From: Limnephilus marmoratus
Taxonomy: Eukaryota > Arthropoda > Insecta > Trichoptera > Limnephilidae
DNA length: 64,000 bases
Assembly (NCBI GenBank): GCA_917880885.1
Contig: OU862923.1
Coordinates: 24,381,770-24,445,769 of the forward strand
Direction of reading: 5' to 3'
Of this stretch, positions 53,346-64,000 are shown piece by piece. How positions within the stretch are numbered: position 1 is the first letter of the stretch; each line of letters begins with the position of its first letter. Under the pieces are notes generated by a model. The model was not told the origin of the DNA. It saw only the letters and a program-made list of their open reading frames with translations, and made no database searches. Position numbers and translations under genes: made by a program.

Positions 53346-55010
53346 GGGTAGTTTACTGCTAGAACAGCTGTTCAGAATTTCGATGCTAACAAGCGAGCAG
53401 ACCAGCTTTTGCTCGGCGGTTTTCAATTTCTTTCGACTATGAAATCCTAAATGGTCGACCTTCTTTTGGTGGAACCAGAACTCCTATAATTAAAAAAATA
53501 ATCAACTGTTGCTACCACACAAACCACATAGTTTAACTAATTGTTTGATTAGAAGTCATGCTTGACATGAAAAGAAGACTATAATTATTTTGACAATAAT
53601 TACAAATTGTGAATAATGGAATTTTTTTATCGTTTTAATTATAGTTCACGGGCACACTGATTTCTGGGGCCCATTTTGATGATATACTTTTATTGAAGGG
53701 TTCAAACTAAGAAGGGGTTAAACTCGGAGCCTGTGGAACTATGGCATCCCTAACTAAAGTAAGTGAAGAGAGCGAACGAAGTAAAAAAAAAGCTATAATT
53801 CAGTTCTTTTGCCCCGCAAAAGAATTATTTTACGTGGAATTTTCGAATCTTGTGGTAGCTGTCGCATTCACAAAGACACGGTAAAAGCCCGCAGGCGAAA
53901 ATTTTTCTAGGTCGAAGAGCAAACCAATAAAAGTTTTCGTTTTATTTTTCCCAACAATAATTAGGCAGAAATATTATAGTATTTTCGTAAAAGTAAATCT
54001 TTCAGAATTGTTTAAAGTTAGTTGCCGCCCCGATTTCAATCCTCTGCTAGTGACGTCTTTCATCATTGAAAAAGTAACATTTTCCGCTTACATAAAAACT
54101 TATCCTCAATGTGTATCATTTGGCACCTAGCCGGAGTCCCTTTCGAGGTTGTGGCCCTAAGGAAAATTTCATCAATAATAATTGGATGATTTGTTCGCGG
54201 CATTATCTACGGCAAGAGTTCCGAAGCCCCCTCAGGTCGGGGACCCAGGATTGGTGCCCCGCATACCCATAGAGTAAAGACGGAAGTGCAAGGAGGCCCT
54301 AAAAAGGTCCAGCAGGAAAGCCCAGCATTTGCCGAAGTTAAATCCGCCCCTTTATTTTGCGTCGAATGCCTGATTCTGCAAAACGTCCACGCCCTAACTC
54401 TTTGAATCCCTGTGACCATTCCACGGAACTAAAGTGCTCCGCGGAACTCCTTTTAGGAACTAGTGTATTAGAACACATTAGAACCGCTGCGTTAGAACCT
54501 GATGGAATTGGATTTCACGCAATGATATTTTTACGTAACCTAGATTGTTAAAATGACAGTTTTCCGTGACGTTATACATTTCTACGCGCGCGTTACGTAT
54601 TTTGCATAATTACATAATAATGATCATCTATCATTAGTGAATTATCCGCATTGATGAATTGGATAATCCGTTACGCATGTTAATCATGTTCCTAACATAG
54701 TTAGTAGGTACCCAATGTTGCACATACCTACTGTCACCGTTGAAATGTTTTCGTTCGAAATACTCGTAAATGGGACAAAAAAATTAAAAATCACCTTTCA
54801 ACAAAATGTCTTGTCATTGTTACTCTAAGGTTGTCACCTTCGACCAAGGTACATACTTGGTCGGTGGTTGTCATTCTTTACATTATTTTCTATTATCAGT
54901 TTAATTAGAAATAATTTAAAATTGGTAGTCACTAGTTTATAAATAAATTCAACGTAATATGAGTCATTAGCTTCAACTCAGTGACTGACCGTCAAGCCTT
55001 TTCCCATGGG
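53346..55010. other. Long non-coding stretch, nothing firmly recognised
   Basis: No coding motif in either strand. A GC-richer block at 54200-54360 carries short open frames without domains. Confidence 0.4.
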
Positions 55011-55480
55011 GGTAGGCGGGGATCGCCACACAGTTCTATCTTACCCCATATTGCTGCTTCATTCACAGGAATACATCGTCTCACTTCACAGGCACACACT
55101 GTCTATCTGTTATTCTAAATCTTGACATCACCCGACTCACTTTCTCTTCTATCCCACGTATAATATTTCTTTGAGACAAAATCTGGGAGCCGGCTAAAGG
55201 GCGTGGATTCCGGGTTTCGTCTGTGGTTGGGCCGACAGCCATGCACATTGTCATTGGGACTGCCTGGTGGTTTGTGGCATACCTTCTCTGAATATTTTCT
55301 TTTTTTTTTTTTGAAAGAGGAAATCATATGTTTCCTTATAACGCCATTGGGAAAGTGGTGGGGTCCCCTCCAGTCAACCGACTCAAGTATTATTTTATTT
55401 TCATCCTCGGATGTCCCTAACTTCTTCCTGCCATTAACTTTCGCTTACTATATAATTCTACATATCTTTTTTTAATCCTG
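55011..55480 (+). repeat. Repeat related to the LINE 3' UTR at 5550-6075
   Basis: ATATGTTTCCTTATAACGCC followed by TGGGAAAGTGGTGGGGTCCC matches 6015-6060. The preceding GCCGACAGCCATGCACATTG part has no partner in the window. Confidence 0.5.
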
Positions 55481-55807
55481 TTAATACAAGCCCAAATCAT
55501 CTATACTAGTCCCAGCGAGAAATCGTAAATGACGTCATCGTTCTAGTATCGTCTTTTTCGTTTCAAATAGGAAGCGTGAGAAGAAAGACGTAGTCCGTCG
55601 ATGACTTCCGTAAGGGTTCTCGCCGGGAAAAGTACAAGTGTCTTATCCATAGTCTTATCCATTTATGCTTTCATTCTTTCCGGATTTCCACATTTTTTGA
55701 ACGGTTGTATTCGAACATGCAAACATCCTTTACAGTCTATAAAAAATGTCAGCGTATCAACTTTCAGTAATATGGCAAATGTCACCCATAATTAAATATA
55801 CGTATAT
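55481..55807. other. Non-coding, nothing recognised
   Basis: No coding signal or shared repeat. Confidence 0.35.
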
Positions 55808-56095
55808 GTACAGGGACATACTTGACTTAGTGAATCCTCACATTATTTGGATTAAAAGAAGTAAGTTAAATTTGGATCTCAAATTGGACAGGCAGGACAG
55901 GTTAGGTGAGTAGTCCGGAAGTTACTCGGCTGAGTGACTAGTAAAATATGAGGAAGATTTTTATTTGTTTTTATGTTTTGAGGAAAATAAAACCCCAAAA
56001 AGAAGTCGGCGACAAAAATTGCATTTACATTTTGTACTTCAAATAATGTTAGAAATCACTGTAAGACAAGTATAGTAAGAAACACCCGTGTACAA
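55808..56095. mobile_element. MITE-1, diverged copy
   Basis: GTACAGGGACATACTTGACT at the left and AAATAATGTTAGAAATCACT at the right match the MITE-1 ends. The interior shares GTTACTCGGCTGAGTGAC with the others (inverted in some copies). Confidence 0.6.
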
Positions 56096-56221
56096 TATTT
56101 TACTTATTTTATCAGTAAAGTTTGTAATTGCAGAAGGTTATTATTAAACCTATTCTACTCGTATATGCCTATCTTATTATTATCGTTATTAAGCTCCGGA
56201 TGAGTTTTGTTAAAATAGTAC

Positions 56222-56370
56222 AATAATTTTGGCCGATCAGCGTCTGAGTTGGCATCGCGTCAGCGTCGTGAGTTCAATTCCTTGACTGGCCCTACATAAG
56301 TTCTCCAACACGACATAAACCATATTTTTCAGGTTATCCATAACTAGGGAATTTCTCTCTATCTTTTTTT
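56222..56370 (+). repeat. SINE-2, copy 5 (diverged)
   Basis: GATCAGCGTCTGAGTTGGCA, GTGAGTTCAATTCCTTGACT and CAGGTTATCCATAACTAGGG match the SINE-2 head and body with many changes. Confidence 0.6.
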
Positions 56371-57545
56371 AAGTGTGTTAATATAAGAGTAAATATTCAT
56401 TATTTTTATTTAAAAAAAAACATTAATAATTGGGTCACTCTAAATTTTATTCCGAACGAAAAAATGCCATCCCACAGAGTGCTACGTGTTAAACTGTTCT
56501 CAGGCCATGTTGTGACGTCACGACATGATAACTCGACATTTGAGAATAATATGTTCGGGGAAGCTAAACACAAGGCTAATACACTGAACCGGAACATCTG
56601 TTGTTGTTTAGGGCTAAAAATGGATGGTATTCCCTTCCCCGTCCTTACCCGACCCTCCCCCCAATCCTCGCGACGATAAATAACTCGGGGAGAATATTAG
56701 ATACGTGACATTTTTTGAATAATTGGATTTTGTTTGGATCCTTTGGGTGTGATATTTTGACAACTGAAAAACATGGTTTTGTAATGAAAGGAACTTTCAA
56801 TGTGTTCTTTTACAACGGTATCGACATTTACGTCAAGTTCGAACGATTGTCGATATTATTTACCATGTAGGGTGACCTGGTCTACAGTGGATCGGAATGG
56901 TACAGTGGATCACTCCAATATCTCAAAATTTCTTAGTTGTTTGTGCATGTAGGTTCGGCTTTTAGGTAGGTGTGCCTCCACGCTACTAAATAAGTCAGCA
57001 CTCGCCCGGCTGTGCAAGCGAATAAACGTGTGGTGCTGTATTTTGTGTTTTTGTGGTATTATAAGAAAAAACGAAAAAATCCCTACATTTTTTGATTGAA
57101 CCAAACATCTCTTGCTTGATTATCATCGATATAGATTAGCTCTCCCATACCCAATTCCAATCCCAAAGTGACACCACCTACAAGAAATTTCATAATACCC
57201 ATCGAATTCCGTTGCATCCTTGCGTGACGTAGCTGTTTTGCTAGGAAGAAATTAAACATTTTTTATCAAGTGTCACTTTTCTCGACATGCTGCCTCGAGT
57301 TCGTATGTTATGCACATGTTTTTTTAGATATTCGTATAACTGACTAAATTGTTAATAATAAAGTCCGTGATAACGCATACGTAAAATATTTCTAACTGCC
57401 TGAAATTTGTGTTTTAAAAATGATATTCACAAAGTAATTCCGTTGCCGCGAACTTGCTGGAAAACAAATTAGCTACACGCAGACCAAATAAAGGTACAAA
57501 CCAATGCTTCTTGCGATCCTTCGACTGTGAGATAATGTACTATTA
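56371..57545. other. Non-coding, nothing firmly recognised
   Basis: 56450-56700 is GC-richer with a 71-codon frame lacking any domain. The rest is AT-rich. (TCTA)n begins at about 57546. Confidence 0.4.
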
Positions 57546-58032
57546 TCTATCTATCTATCTTTTATCTATCTATCTATATAAATAAAAATGAATCGCCGAA
57601 ATGTATGTACGCGCATAACATCCGAACGACTGCATCAAATTGAATAATTCTTTTTTTGTGGTGAGCTCTGGCATTTTGAAATTTTTTATAAAAAAATGCA
57701 ATAGGTGGCAGGCGAGCTGTTTGAAAACTGAATGTACCGAGACTGAAGGTATGGAAGGCGGGAGAGGGGAGGGGAAGTTGAGTAGGGGTTCACGGGAGGG
57801 AACCAGTGAGGGGGAGGGGAACCTGGGAGGGGGGAGGGGAACTCGGGAGGGGGGAGGGGAACTCGGGAGGGGATTCACGGGACGGGGGAAGGGGGGGAGT
57901 GGAGTGGGAACGCGAGAGGGGAAGGAGACGCGAGAGAGGAAGGGGAAGGGAATGGACGTATGGGAAAGGAGACGCAGGGAGAAACCATTTCTTTATTAAA
58001 TGGCATTGCAACGCTTGCCAAGTACCAGCTAG
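57546..58032 (+). mobile_element. Helitron-like non-autonomous element, complete copy
   Basis: Begins TCTATCTATCTATC right after A (57545) and ends GTACCAGCTAG followed by T (58033): TC...CTAG in an A^T site. Inside: AATGAATCGCCGAAATGTAT, ATCCGAACGACTGCATCAAA, GAGCTCTGGCATTTTGAAAT, then a purine-rich tract (57760-57985) with a repeating GGGAGGGGGGAGGGGAACTC. No protein is encoded; the open frames through the purine tract are compositional. Confidence 0.75.
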
Positions 58033-58619
58033 TTTTTGATAAATGTTTCGTAAACCAATATTTTTGGTTCCGGTGTCATTTTTAAGACCTACACGCCTTG
58101 TCTAGATATTATACTTAGTCGAAGTTGATTATCCTATAAAGTCAACGATATAATGTTTTCCCGTGATAAAAATTACACGAACTCAATAAATAAATAAATT
58201 GTCAGTTTTAACTCGTCTGTCATGAAAATTGTATTGTAGAATATAAATGTGTATAAATTTTTGTGATATGATTTTATGTAATAATTCTAAATAAAAATAA
58301 CTTTTGTTTTACAAATTCAAACGGTAAAAAGAGTTAGTTATATTAGTTCCTACTTGTTTGAGATCGATTATATTGACAAGTATTTCTTATAATGAAATTT
58401 AAGGCAGAAGAAACCTGTGTTCCAACCTGATTGCAAGAAAAAAACGATTTAGACTTCAGAAGATCTTGGATTTTCCGGAAGTACGGCTATCCGGCTACAC
58501 CAAAGCTAGGTGCCGAAAATCACATTAATAAGTCAGATACGCCTCATACGTCATACATATGTCTGGTAATGTTATATTATCCTGAAAACAAGCTTGGAGG
58601 TCCGAGCAATTAACTGATT
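58033..58619. other. Non-coding, nothing recognised
   Basis: AT-rich; no coding signal or shared repeat. Confidence 0.4.
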
Positions 58620-59090
58620 GAATTAAATGAAGACAATATTAGCGAAACTCAATCGAAACTCTGGAGACAGAAAAATCATAAAAAGATATTGTCACCTCTG
58701 CGACTCCTAGACTTGCAGAAAAGTCAATAGATGTCGCATATTAAAAATTAAATGGATGAAAATTTATCCAGATACTATCTAGATAGCATTTAGTTCGGGT
58801 TTGAATCTTGCAATCATATATGTATAAAGATAGCAGCCAATAATATGTGCGTTAAGAAAATTAAGATAGTGTTTGTAGTTCTTAATCGAAGTATGATACG
58901 AATATGTATGATACCGTATGGATATAGACATCTTAGCTCAGTTGGTAAAGCTGTTGCCATGAAAGCAGAAGTTCCTGATTTCTAGTCCCAGAGGGGCCAA
59001 TATATTTTTCTGATTTTTCCGTCTCCATATTTTCGATTGAGTTTCGCTAATATTTTCTTCATTTAATTAAATATTACAATTTTAGGTACT
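58620..59090 (+). repeat. tRNA-IR repeat, copy 5 (longest), tRNA-like core 58926-58998
   Basis: It has all parts: left arm (58622-58680, GCGAAACTCAATCGAAACTC), leader GACTTGCAGAAAAGTCAATA, the block GATAGCAGCCAATAATATGT, a tRNA-like core with CTTAGCTCAGTTGGTAAAGC and a damaged T loop (GATTTCTAGTCCCAG), and the right arm (about 59000-59083). This shows leader, core and both arms as one unit of about 465 bp. Confidence 0.75.
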
Positions 59091-59514
59091 ACTCATCAAT
59101 AAAATTTAACTAATTATTACGCTGAAATACTGGCCCTAGATTGACGGTATTACTTCTAAGAATTGATGATTGACATTGTAACGTTGTCAGAAACATTGCA
59201 TAATAAAGGAGAATATGCAACACGGCATAATACCCCAAAAATAAATCACAATTATAATTTTGGCGTAGAAAATTTTAAATCATATCTAATTAATCGCTGG
59301 TAAAAATGGCACCATAATCGGGCTACCAATATGGGCTTGTGGCTTAGACCAAGTATTAGGTCAATGGCTTGTGGAGATGAAATTCAGATTATTCCTAAAT
59401 TTCAATAAAACAAAAATAAGCATTTCCACGAATTCAAGACGACGCAAATTCAAACGAGGGTACATGTACATTTTTGTTTTTGTTTTTAATAATTTGTTAT
59501 TATAACGACAAACC
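59091..59514. other. Non-coding; possible RT trace
   Basis: Around 59360-59420 a plus-strand reading gives WLVEMKFRLFLNFNKTKI, which loosely resembles an RT thumb segment. Too short to call. Confidence 0.3.
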
Positions 59515-60180
59515 AGATTTTAAAATTACTGAGGAGAATAATTTCCCTCAAGGCCTATGTCATCTGGGATGCTGTGTGGAGGGTTTTTTTGAGGAGAGGA
59601 AGGAATGAACATTGGTCTTGAAGAGACCCATGTTGTTGGAAGGAGGAAACACAAAGGCCGGCAAATCATTCCACAGCCGAGCTGTTGAACACAAGAACGA
59701 GTCGAAGAAACGATCCGTTCTCATGTGACAAATGTTAACCGTGTACAAATGTTGGGCACGCGTTTGGCGTGTTTCCCGAATATTCACCGGTGCCGAAGGG
59801 ATCAATGACGCTAGCTCCTCGGAGCTTCTTCCATTGTATTACTGGTAGAACAAGGATAGCATGTGCTCTAAAGATTGCAATCCGTCTGTTAAGATGGGAT
59901 AATCTATTAAGCGGACCGCCCGTTTTTGTCGAGTCGAGTCGAGGGTATTTTTCAGGTTTTTTGGAGCTCCAGACCGGAGGTGGCTGCCAAATTCAACCGT
60001 GGGGCGCACTTGTGATTGGTACAGGGTTAGCAGTTGTGTACTATTAAAGTATCTGCGGGCCCTGTACAGTACGCCCAGTTTTTGGGAGGCTAACTTAACA
60101 CTGGCTTCGATGGAGCCCTCATACCTGAGCTGGTCACTTAGGGTTACACCACTTGTTGCATGGTTTGAAAAAATGAAATT
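59515..60180 (-). pseudogene. LINE ORF2 C-terminal third (family sharing its tail with SINE-3)
   Basis: The minus strand reads SGVTLSDQLRYEGSIEASV, then LASQKLGVLYRARRYFNS, TLYQSQVRPTVEFGSHLRS, an in-frame stop, and DRFFDSFLCSTARLWNDL with NNMGLFKTNVHSFLSS. This is the post-RT part of a CR1/Jockey-type ORF2, and the last part is the same protein as at 36601-36860. The 3' end (59515-59600) matches the SINE-3 tail. 5'-truncated, with at least one stop. Confidence 0.8.
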
Positions 60181-60562
60181 TTTGACTGCATAAAAACTAA
60201 AATTTTTCCTGTTTCCGATTTGTAATTGTATGATAATTTTATGTTATTTTAACCAAAAGAATTCGTAAAATTTTACACTAGAATAGTTGCAAGAGAACGT
60301 GCCCACGTGACGTCAAATCAATCTGAATGTAATTTTTGCCTTAAATCTTTTAACCATGTCAAAGGAAGCAATCTAAAAATACAGTGCTCATAATGGAAAT
60401 CAATAAATGCTATTAAATTTGTCGGATGTGGCATGTAGCTGGTACGAAGGGACACAGTTTCGTGAAATGGGAAATGATAATAATATGCATTGTAATAAAA
60501 TGCACAGGATGACCTTTACAATAGCAGATATGACCACACAAATTGTTATTAAAAAAATACGA
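60181..60562. other. Non-coding, nothing recognised
   Basis: AT-rich; no coding signal. Confidence 0.4.
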
Positions 60563-60895
60563 TAGAGAACTCCAGTCCATTTTTTAATGAATAATGACCT
60601 TCTAACTTAAATAGCTGCATTTTTTATTTATTTTTATAGTTAGTTTTAATAGTTAAAATAATTGTCAAAATTTTAAATTTTCAAGATCCCCCGAAAACCA
60701 CCGTACGTATTATGAATCGTGGGACGTCATCACTCACCAAAAGTTTTATTTTTATTTTCAACAGGTATTGTCATTTTGTATGACAGTTATATGGAAGAAG
60801 CTATGAAACTATTCAATAAGTAAAAACATTATTTGGGTGGAATTATTTATTTTTTATATTATATTTATTATATTATTATATTCTTCAACAATATA
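60563..60895 (+). repeat. Rep2, copy 1
   Basis: Shares GAACTCCAGTCCA, TATAGTTAGTTTTAATAGTT, GAAAACCACCGTA, GACGTCATCA and CATTATTTGGGTGGAATTAT (one base different) with 63622-63925. About 330 bp, non-coding. Confidence 0.7.
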
Positions 60896-60897
60896 AT

Positions 60898-61100
60898 ATA
60901 TGCTGAACTCAAGACCAATAGGGCGAAGGAGCCTGGGAAGGCCAAGACTAAGATGGAGCGACAACGTCCTCAAAAACATATCTATCTTGGAGCTTCCAAA
61001 CTGGAGAGAGCTGGCACAAAACCGAGATGAGTGGAGGAAGACTCTTGAGGAGGCCAAGACCCACCAGGGGTTGTAGAGCCAATAGTGATGATGATGATGA
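60898..61100 (+). pseudogene. RTE-like LINE C-terminus with (GAT)n tail
   Basis: In frame: RRSLGRPRLRWSDNVLKN, LELPNWRELAQNRDEW and RKTLEEAKTHQGL, then a stop at about 61075 and (GAT)n at 61086-61100. The text is the classic RTE/BovB-type end (W-D-V-KDL...NW-E-AQDR--WR---E-AKTH-GL). Only about 60 residues survive. Confidence 0.8.
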
Positions 61101-61470
61101 TTCTTCAATATTATCACGGGAGAGTGGTATAAAAATTGTTTGAAATTATTATTTTTTTAGATTCACGAATCGAAATCAATATTACGGAAAGCGAAGAATA
61201 GCATGTCCCACACGCACACTTCGGAGCGGCCGAGTCCCGCGCCACTTCAGGCCGCCGCGTAGAAAAGTCTCACAGTGAACTGCTATCGGTGTTTACTTTT
61301 CTGTGCGGCGGCCAGAAGTGGCGAGGGACTCGACCGCTCCGAAGTGTGCGTGTGGGACATGCTATTCTTCGCTTTCCGTAATATTGATTTCGATTCGTGA
61401 ATCTAAAAAAATAATAATTTCAAACAATTTTTATACCACTCTCCCGTGATAATATTGAAGAATCATCATC
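61093..61470. repeat. 378-bp foldback: near-perfect inverted repeat with 176-bp arms
   Basis: 61093-61229 and 61334-61470 match as reverse complements over 137 bp in exact register. The inner arms (to 61268 and from 61295) match with scattered mismatches. The loop is about 26 nt. The outer arm ends consist of the GAT-repeat tail of the RTE copy. A third partial copy of the inner GC-rich text (CGCTCCGAAGGGTGCGTGTG) follows at 61496. Confidence 0.85.
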
Positions 61471-63621
61471 TGGCCTCCACGCTCGGGACTCCATCGCTCC
61501 GAAGGGTGCGTGTGGGAGATACGCTGCCGGATCAGCTGTTCGACGTGTTCACTCGACATAATATCCCATGGGCTGTAAATTAGAAATATTTTAATCCTGT
61601 TATATTTGTTATTTTGAACCTACGCAGACTTTGTACGTATGTGTAATATATTTCAATATCTAAATCATCATCTTAACTCAGAGAAGGCTTATCTAGTATA
61701 ATCAAATGCAATTGATCCAGGCCCTTCGTGTTATTCCACGTATTATTCAATTTCAGTTAATTCACTTAGCAATTTATCCACTCCGCTTTTACGATTAAGC
61801 CATAAAGGTCTCGAAACTGTACCGAATATGAAAATCAATCAAAGTCCCTCTCGGCTGGATGTAGGTACTATGGAGGTTCGGCAATAAAGGCGAACATTTC
61901 ACCAAATAACGCGGAAAATTCTACAGCTTCGTCATTGTTTTTCACATATGCGCTATTCAGAAGAAATGATTTTTATCCTGAATAAAAACCAATTTAACAC
62001 AAGGTACCGTAATTTGTCATTACTTTATTTTTTAAGTTATTTTAATACCGCGCGGTCCTTACTGCTCCCAACCATATGGTGTCATTGAGACTTTCAAAAA
62101 AAGTAATTTATCTTTTTCACTTAACTATCATGTAGAATCACCTCCCGTAGTTTATATTGTACTCGTATATACCTTGTGGGATACCTTGTATCTTAATTTA
62201 AAATAATAAATTGATTCTCTGCGTAGACTTAAAATAAATATTGACATTTTTTGTGTACAAAGAAATGCAACATTTTTGTTCTATTTGCCGAAATAAAGTG
62301 AGCACAAGAGAATGTATTATTTCTTCCCCGACCCCATTCGTAGTAATGCTGTCAGATATCCCATAGATTTAACTTACCGAATTACAACACAGAAAATGTA
62401 CCTTCAATTAATAAGTCAATAATGATACGACATAATGAACCAAAATAAGTACCCACCCTTAACACACTTTTACAATTTACATAGATGTAAGACCGAAAGA
62501 TATAAAGTCGTTTACACTAAGAGTTACGAGTAGATGGGTGGTGAGCTTAGAATGCCACTGAAGTATCTACTAGCAAGATCCATTATCACTGGGTAATACG
62601 AGTATAATAAACCACATCATTAATACACTTTTAGAAATAAAGAGATTGATTTAATAGTACAATATTCACAAAATAGGCGAGCGAGTTACGACAAAAATAT
62701 TTAAAATTTCGTAAAATATAGTAGATGAGAATAATTTCAATGGTAAATCAAATAAACACAACTATGTATTTCAGGTTTATTAAACAATATTCGACCATAT
62801 AATTTATATAAGATATTATTTATCATGGTGGGGAAGCGAACACTGGAGCAATTCGTGAGCAGCTGAATCGACGGCAATCGGAAACAGATTGCTTCGCTTT
62901 TTAGCTCGGCTTGTAGCATCGCTGATGATAGGAGGTGCGTGTCTGATATTAGCTTACAAGCCGCCAGTAGAAGGTACTTGTATTTGTCGTAAAAGAGCAG
63001 CATAGCTCACTTACCACAGTTATTTTTTTTTGTTTGAGCTTTAGTTTTCAATAAGTCCAAAGTTAAATTTTTTAGGTCTAATATGAATTAGGTAATGGTC
63101 GCTAGGGAGTTAATTACCAGCTGTTAAATGTGTCGAAGTGAAAACCTGACTCCAAAAGTTTTTCTTTTACCAAAATAAAAGTTTTTAAAAATTTTAATAC
63201 TCAGATCGAAAAATGAACATTCATGAGTTTTCCGCTTGTACTACGTGTTTCCGGATGCCATGTATGTTTAATTTTACTTATTCAATCACCATCAATTTAT
63301 GAGTGACATGTTTGTGTATCCAGTTCGCAAATTTTCGGGTTGAACGACTACGTTAAATGGGTGTTTTCTCGCACAAAAATGTATGAATCTAGAACAATTG
63401 CTGGATTTTATAGCTGGACATTTGCATTCTTAATTCCAATAGCTCCTAGCGGCTTCTAATCTTAATGCCGGCAATAAACAGACCATAAACAACCCGTTTG
63501 TTATGCCACTACTAGTCGCTTCTTACTTGGATTATAGAATTGTGGGAAAATCTGCAGTGGGAATAGATTTTTTTTTTTTCTTAAGTAATTATTTTATTTA
63601 TATTATTATTCGACACACTAA
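61471..63621. other. Long non-coding stretch, nothing firmly recognised
   Basis: Apart from the partial copy of the foldback interior at 61485-61535, no repeat or coding motif was found. An 88-codon minus-strand frame at 63003-62737 has no recognisable domain; an exon of an unknown gene cannot be excluded. Confidence 0.35.
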
Positions 63622-63925
63622 TAAGGAACTCCAGTCCAATTTTTTTTAAATGCATTGAACGTTCTTACTTAAATAACAGTATATTTATTTTTATTTTTAT
63701 AGTTAGTTTTAATAGTTAAACTAATTGTCAAAGTTTTATTTTTTCAAAATCCCTAGAAAACCACCGTATGTATAGTGAATCGTGTGACGTCATCACCCTC
63801 CAAAAGTTTTATTTATTTTTAACAGGTGTTGTCATTTTGTATGGAAGAAACTATACAATATGTAAAAACATTATTTAGGTGGAATTATTTATTTATAATA
63901 TTTATTATACGAGTACTATTTATAA
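63622..63925 (+). repeat. Rep2, copy 2
   Basis: Same word order as 60563-60895: GGAACTCCAGTCCAATTTTT, TAGTTAGTTTTAATAGTTAA, AGAAAACCACCGTATGTATA, GTGACGTCATCACC, then the GGTGGAATTATTTATTTATA end. Confidence 0.7.
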
Positions 63926-64000
63926 TTTGTCCTACGAGAGTTAAATTTTTTTTTTATCAAAATAATGTTAGCGGAGCATCTAGGCCAGGCATGCCTCACC

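Noticed and set aside
57570..58039. Long frames on both strands of the Helitron-like copy
   Set aside because: Same compositional effect of the purine tract; the sibling element at 37027-37452 does not conserve them.
62737..63003. 88-codon minus-strand frame as an exon
   Set aside because: No recognisable domain and no clear splice-site pair. Left as undetermined within the non-coding entry.
1..64000. Endogenous virus or toxin genes
   Set aside because: No envelope, capsid, viral polymerase or toxin motif was recognised. The FP25K-like text in LINE-A is the standard ORF1 domain of insect LINEs.

Overview
The window looks like a gene-poor, repeat-dense stretch of a metazoan nuclear genome, most likely an arthropod and probably an insect. 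It is AT-rich. It holds several non-LTR (LINE) lineages, tRNA-derived SINEs, MITE-like and Helitron-like elements, piggyBac and hAT remnants, and an LTR with a primer-binding site. Short words such as the GTTTGTTACT/CACGCAAAAACTACTGAA repeat near 9.3 kb and scattered GTAGGTACCTACC and ACTCGTAT words are ones I associate with insect (often lepidopteran) DNA. The order cannot be fixed from sequence alone. I found no convincing host protein-coding gene; every recognisable coding stretch is transposon-derived or a small zinc-finger relic.

Layout. 0-9 kb: a ~600 bp repeat (Rep1), a tRNA-headed SINE (SINE-1), two copies of a repeat in which a tRNA-like sequence is associated with inverted arms (tRNA-IR family), an R1-like LINE 3' end, a SINE with a LINE-like tail (SINE-3), and copies of a 95-bp-TIR MITE (MITE-1). 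9.6-14.5 kb: an L2-like LINE on the minus strand, a Helitron-like copy split by MITE-1, and LINE/RTE tails. 16-24.7 kb: SINE-2, a piggyBac-like element inserted at TTAA inside SINE-3, tRNA-IR copies, MITE-2, a second SINE-1 and an RTE relic. 24.7-29 kb: an LTR with primer-binding site next to a C2H2 finger relic on the other strand, Rep1, and a hAT-like element (8-bp target duplication) that carries a decayed zinc-finger array and a perfect 57-bp hairpin and interrupts a LINE reading frame.

30-45 kb: tandem duplications; LINE-A (32317-35781) with an ORF1 relic, an intact 824-codon endonuclease/RT frame and a poly-A tail; a 7-bp satellite of about 560 bp; a Helitron inserted in SINE-2; Rep1; palindromic elements. 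45.5-53.3 kb: a nested block in which one MITE-2 copy is split by about 7.5 kb containing LINE-B (ORF1 with zinc knuckles, ORF2 endonuclease/RT, 65-nt poly-A) and, tail to tail with it, an R4/Hero-like reverse transcriptase on the minus strand. In LINE-B, ORF1 stops directly after a canonical T TTT TTA slippery heptamer, and ORF2 lies in the -1 frame with no AUG ahead of its endonuclease domain. This predicts programmed -1 frameshifting and is the most interesting signal in the window. 54-64 kb: further copies of the same families, a LINE C-terminus, an RTE tail and a 378-bp near-perfect foldback.

The LINEs would supply endonuclease/RT in cis and possibly to the SINEs in trans; this is inferred from shared tails. 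The DNA elements are all non-autonomous or decayed here. Family names such as SINE-1, MITE-1 and Rep1 are local labels for this window, based on copy-to-copy similarity read by eye. Boundaries are approximate unless a target duplication is stated.
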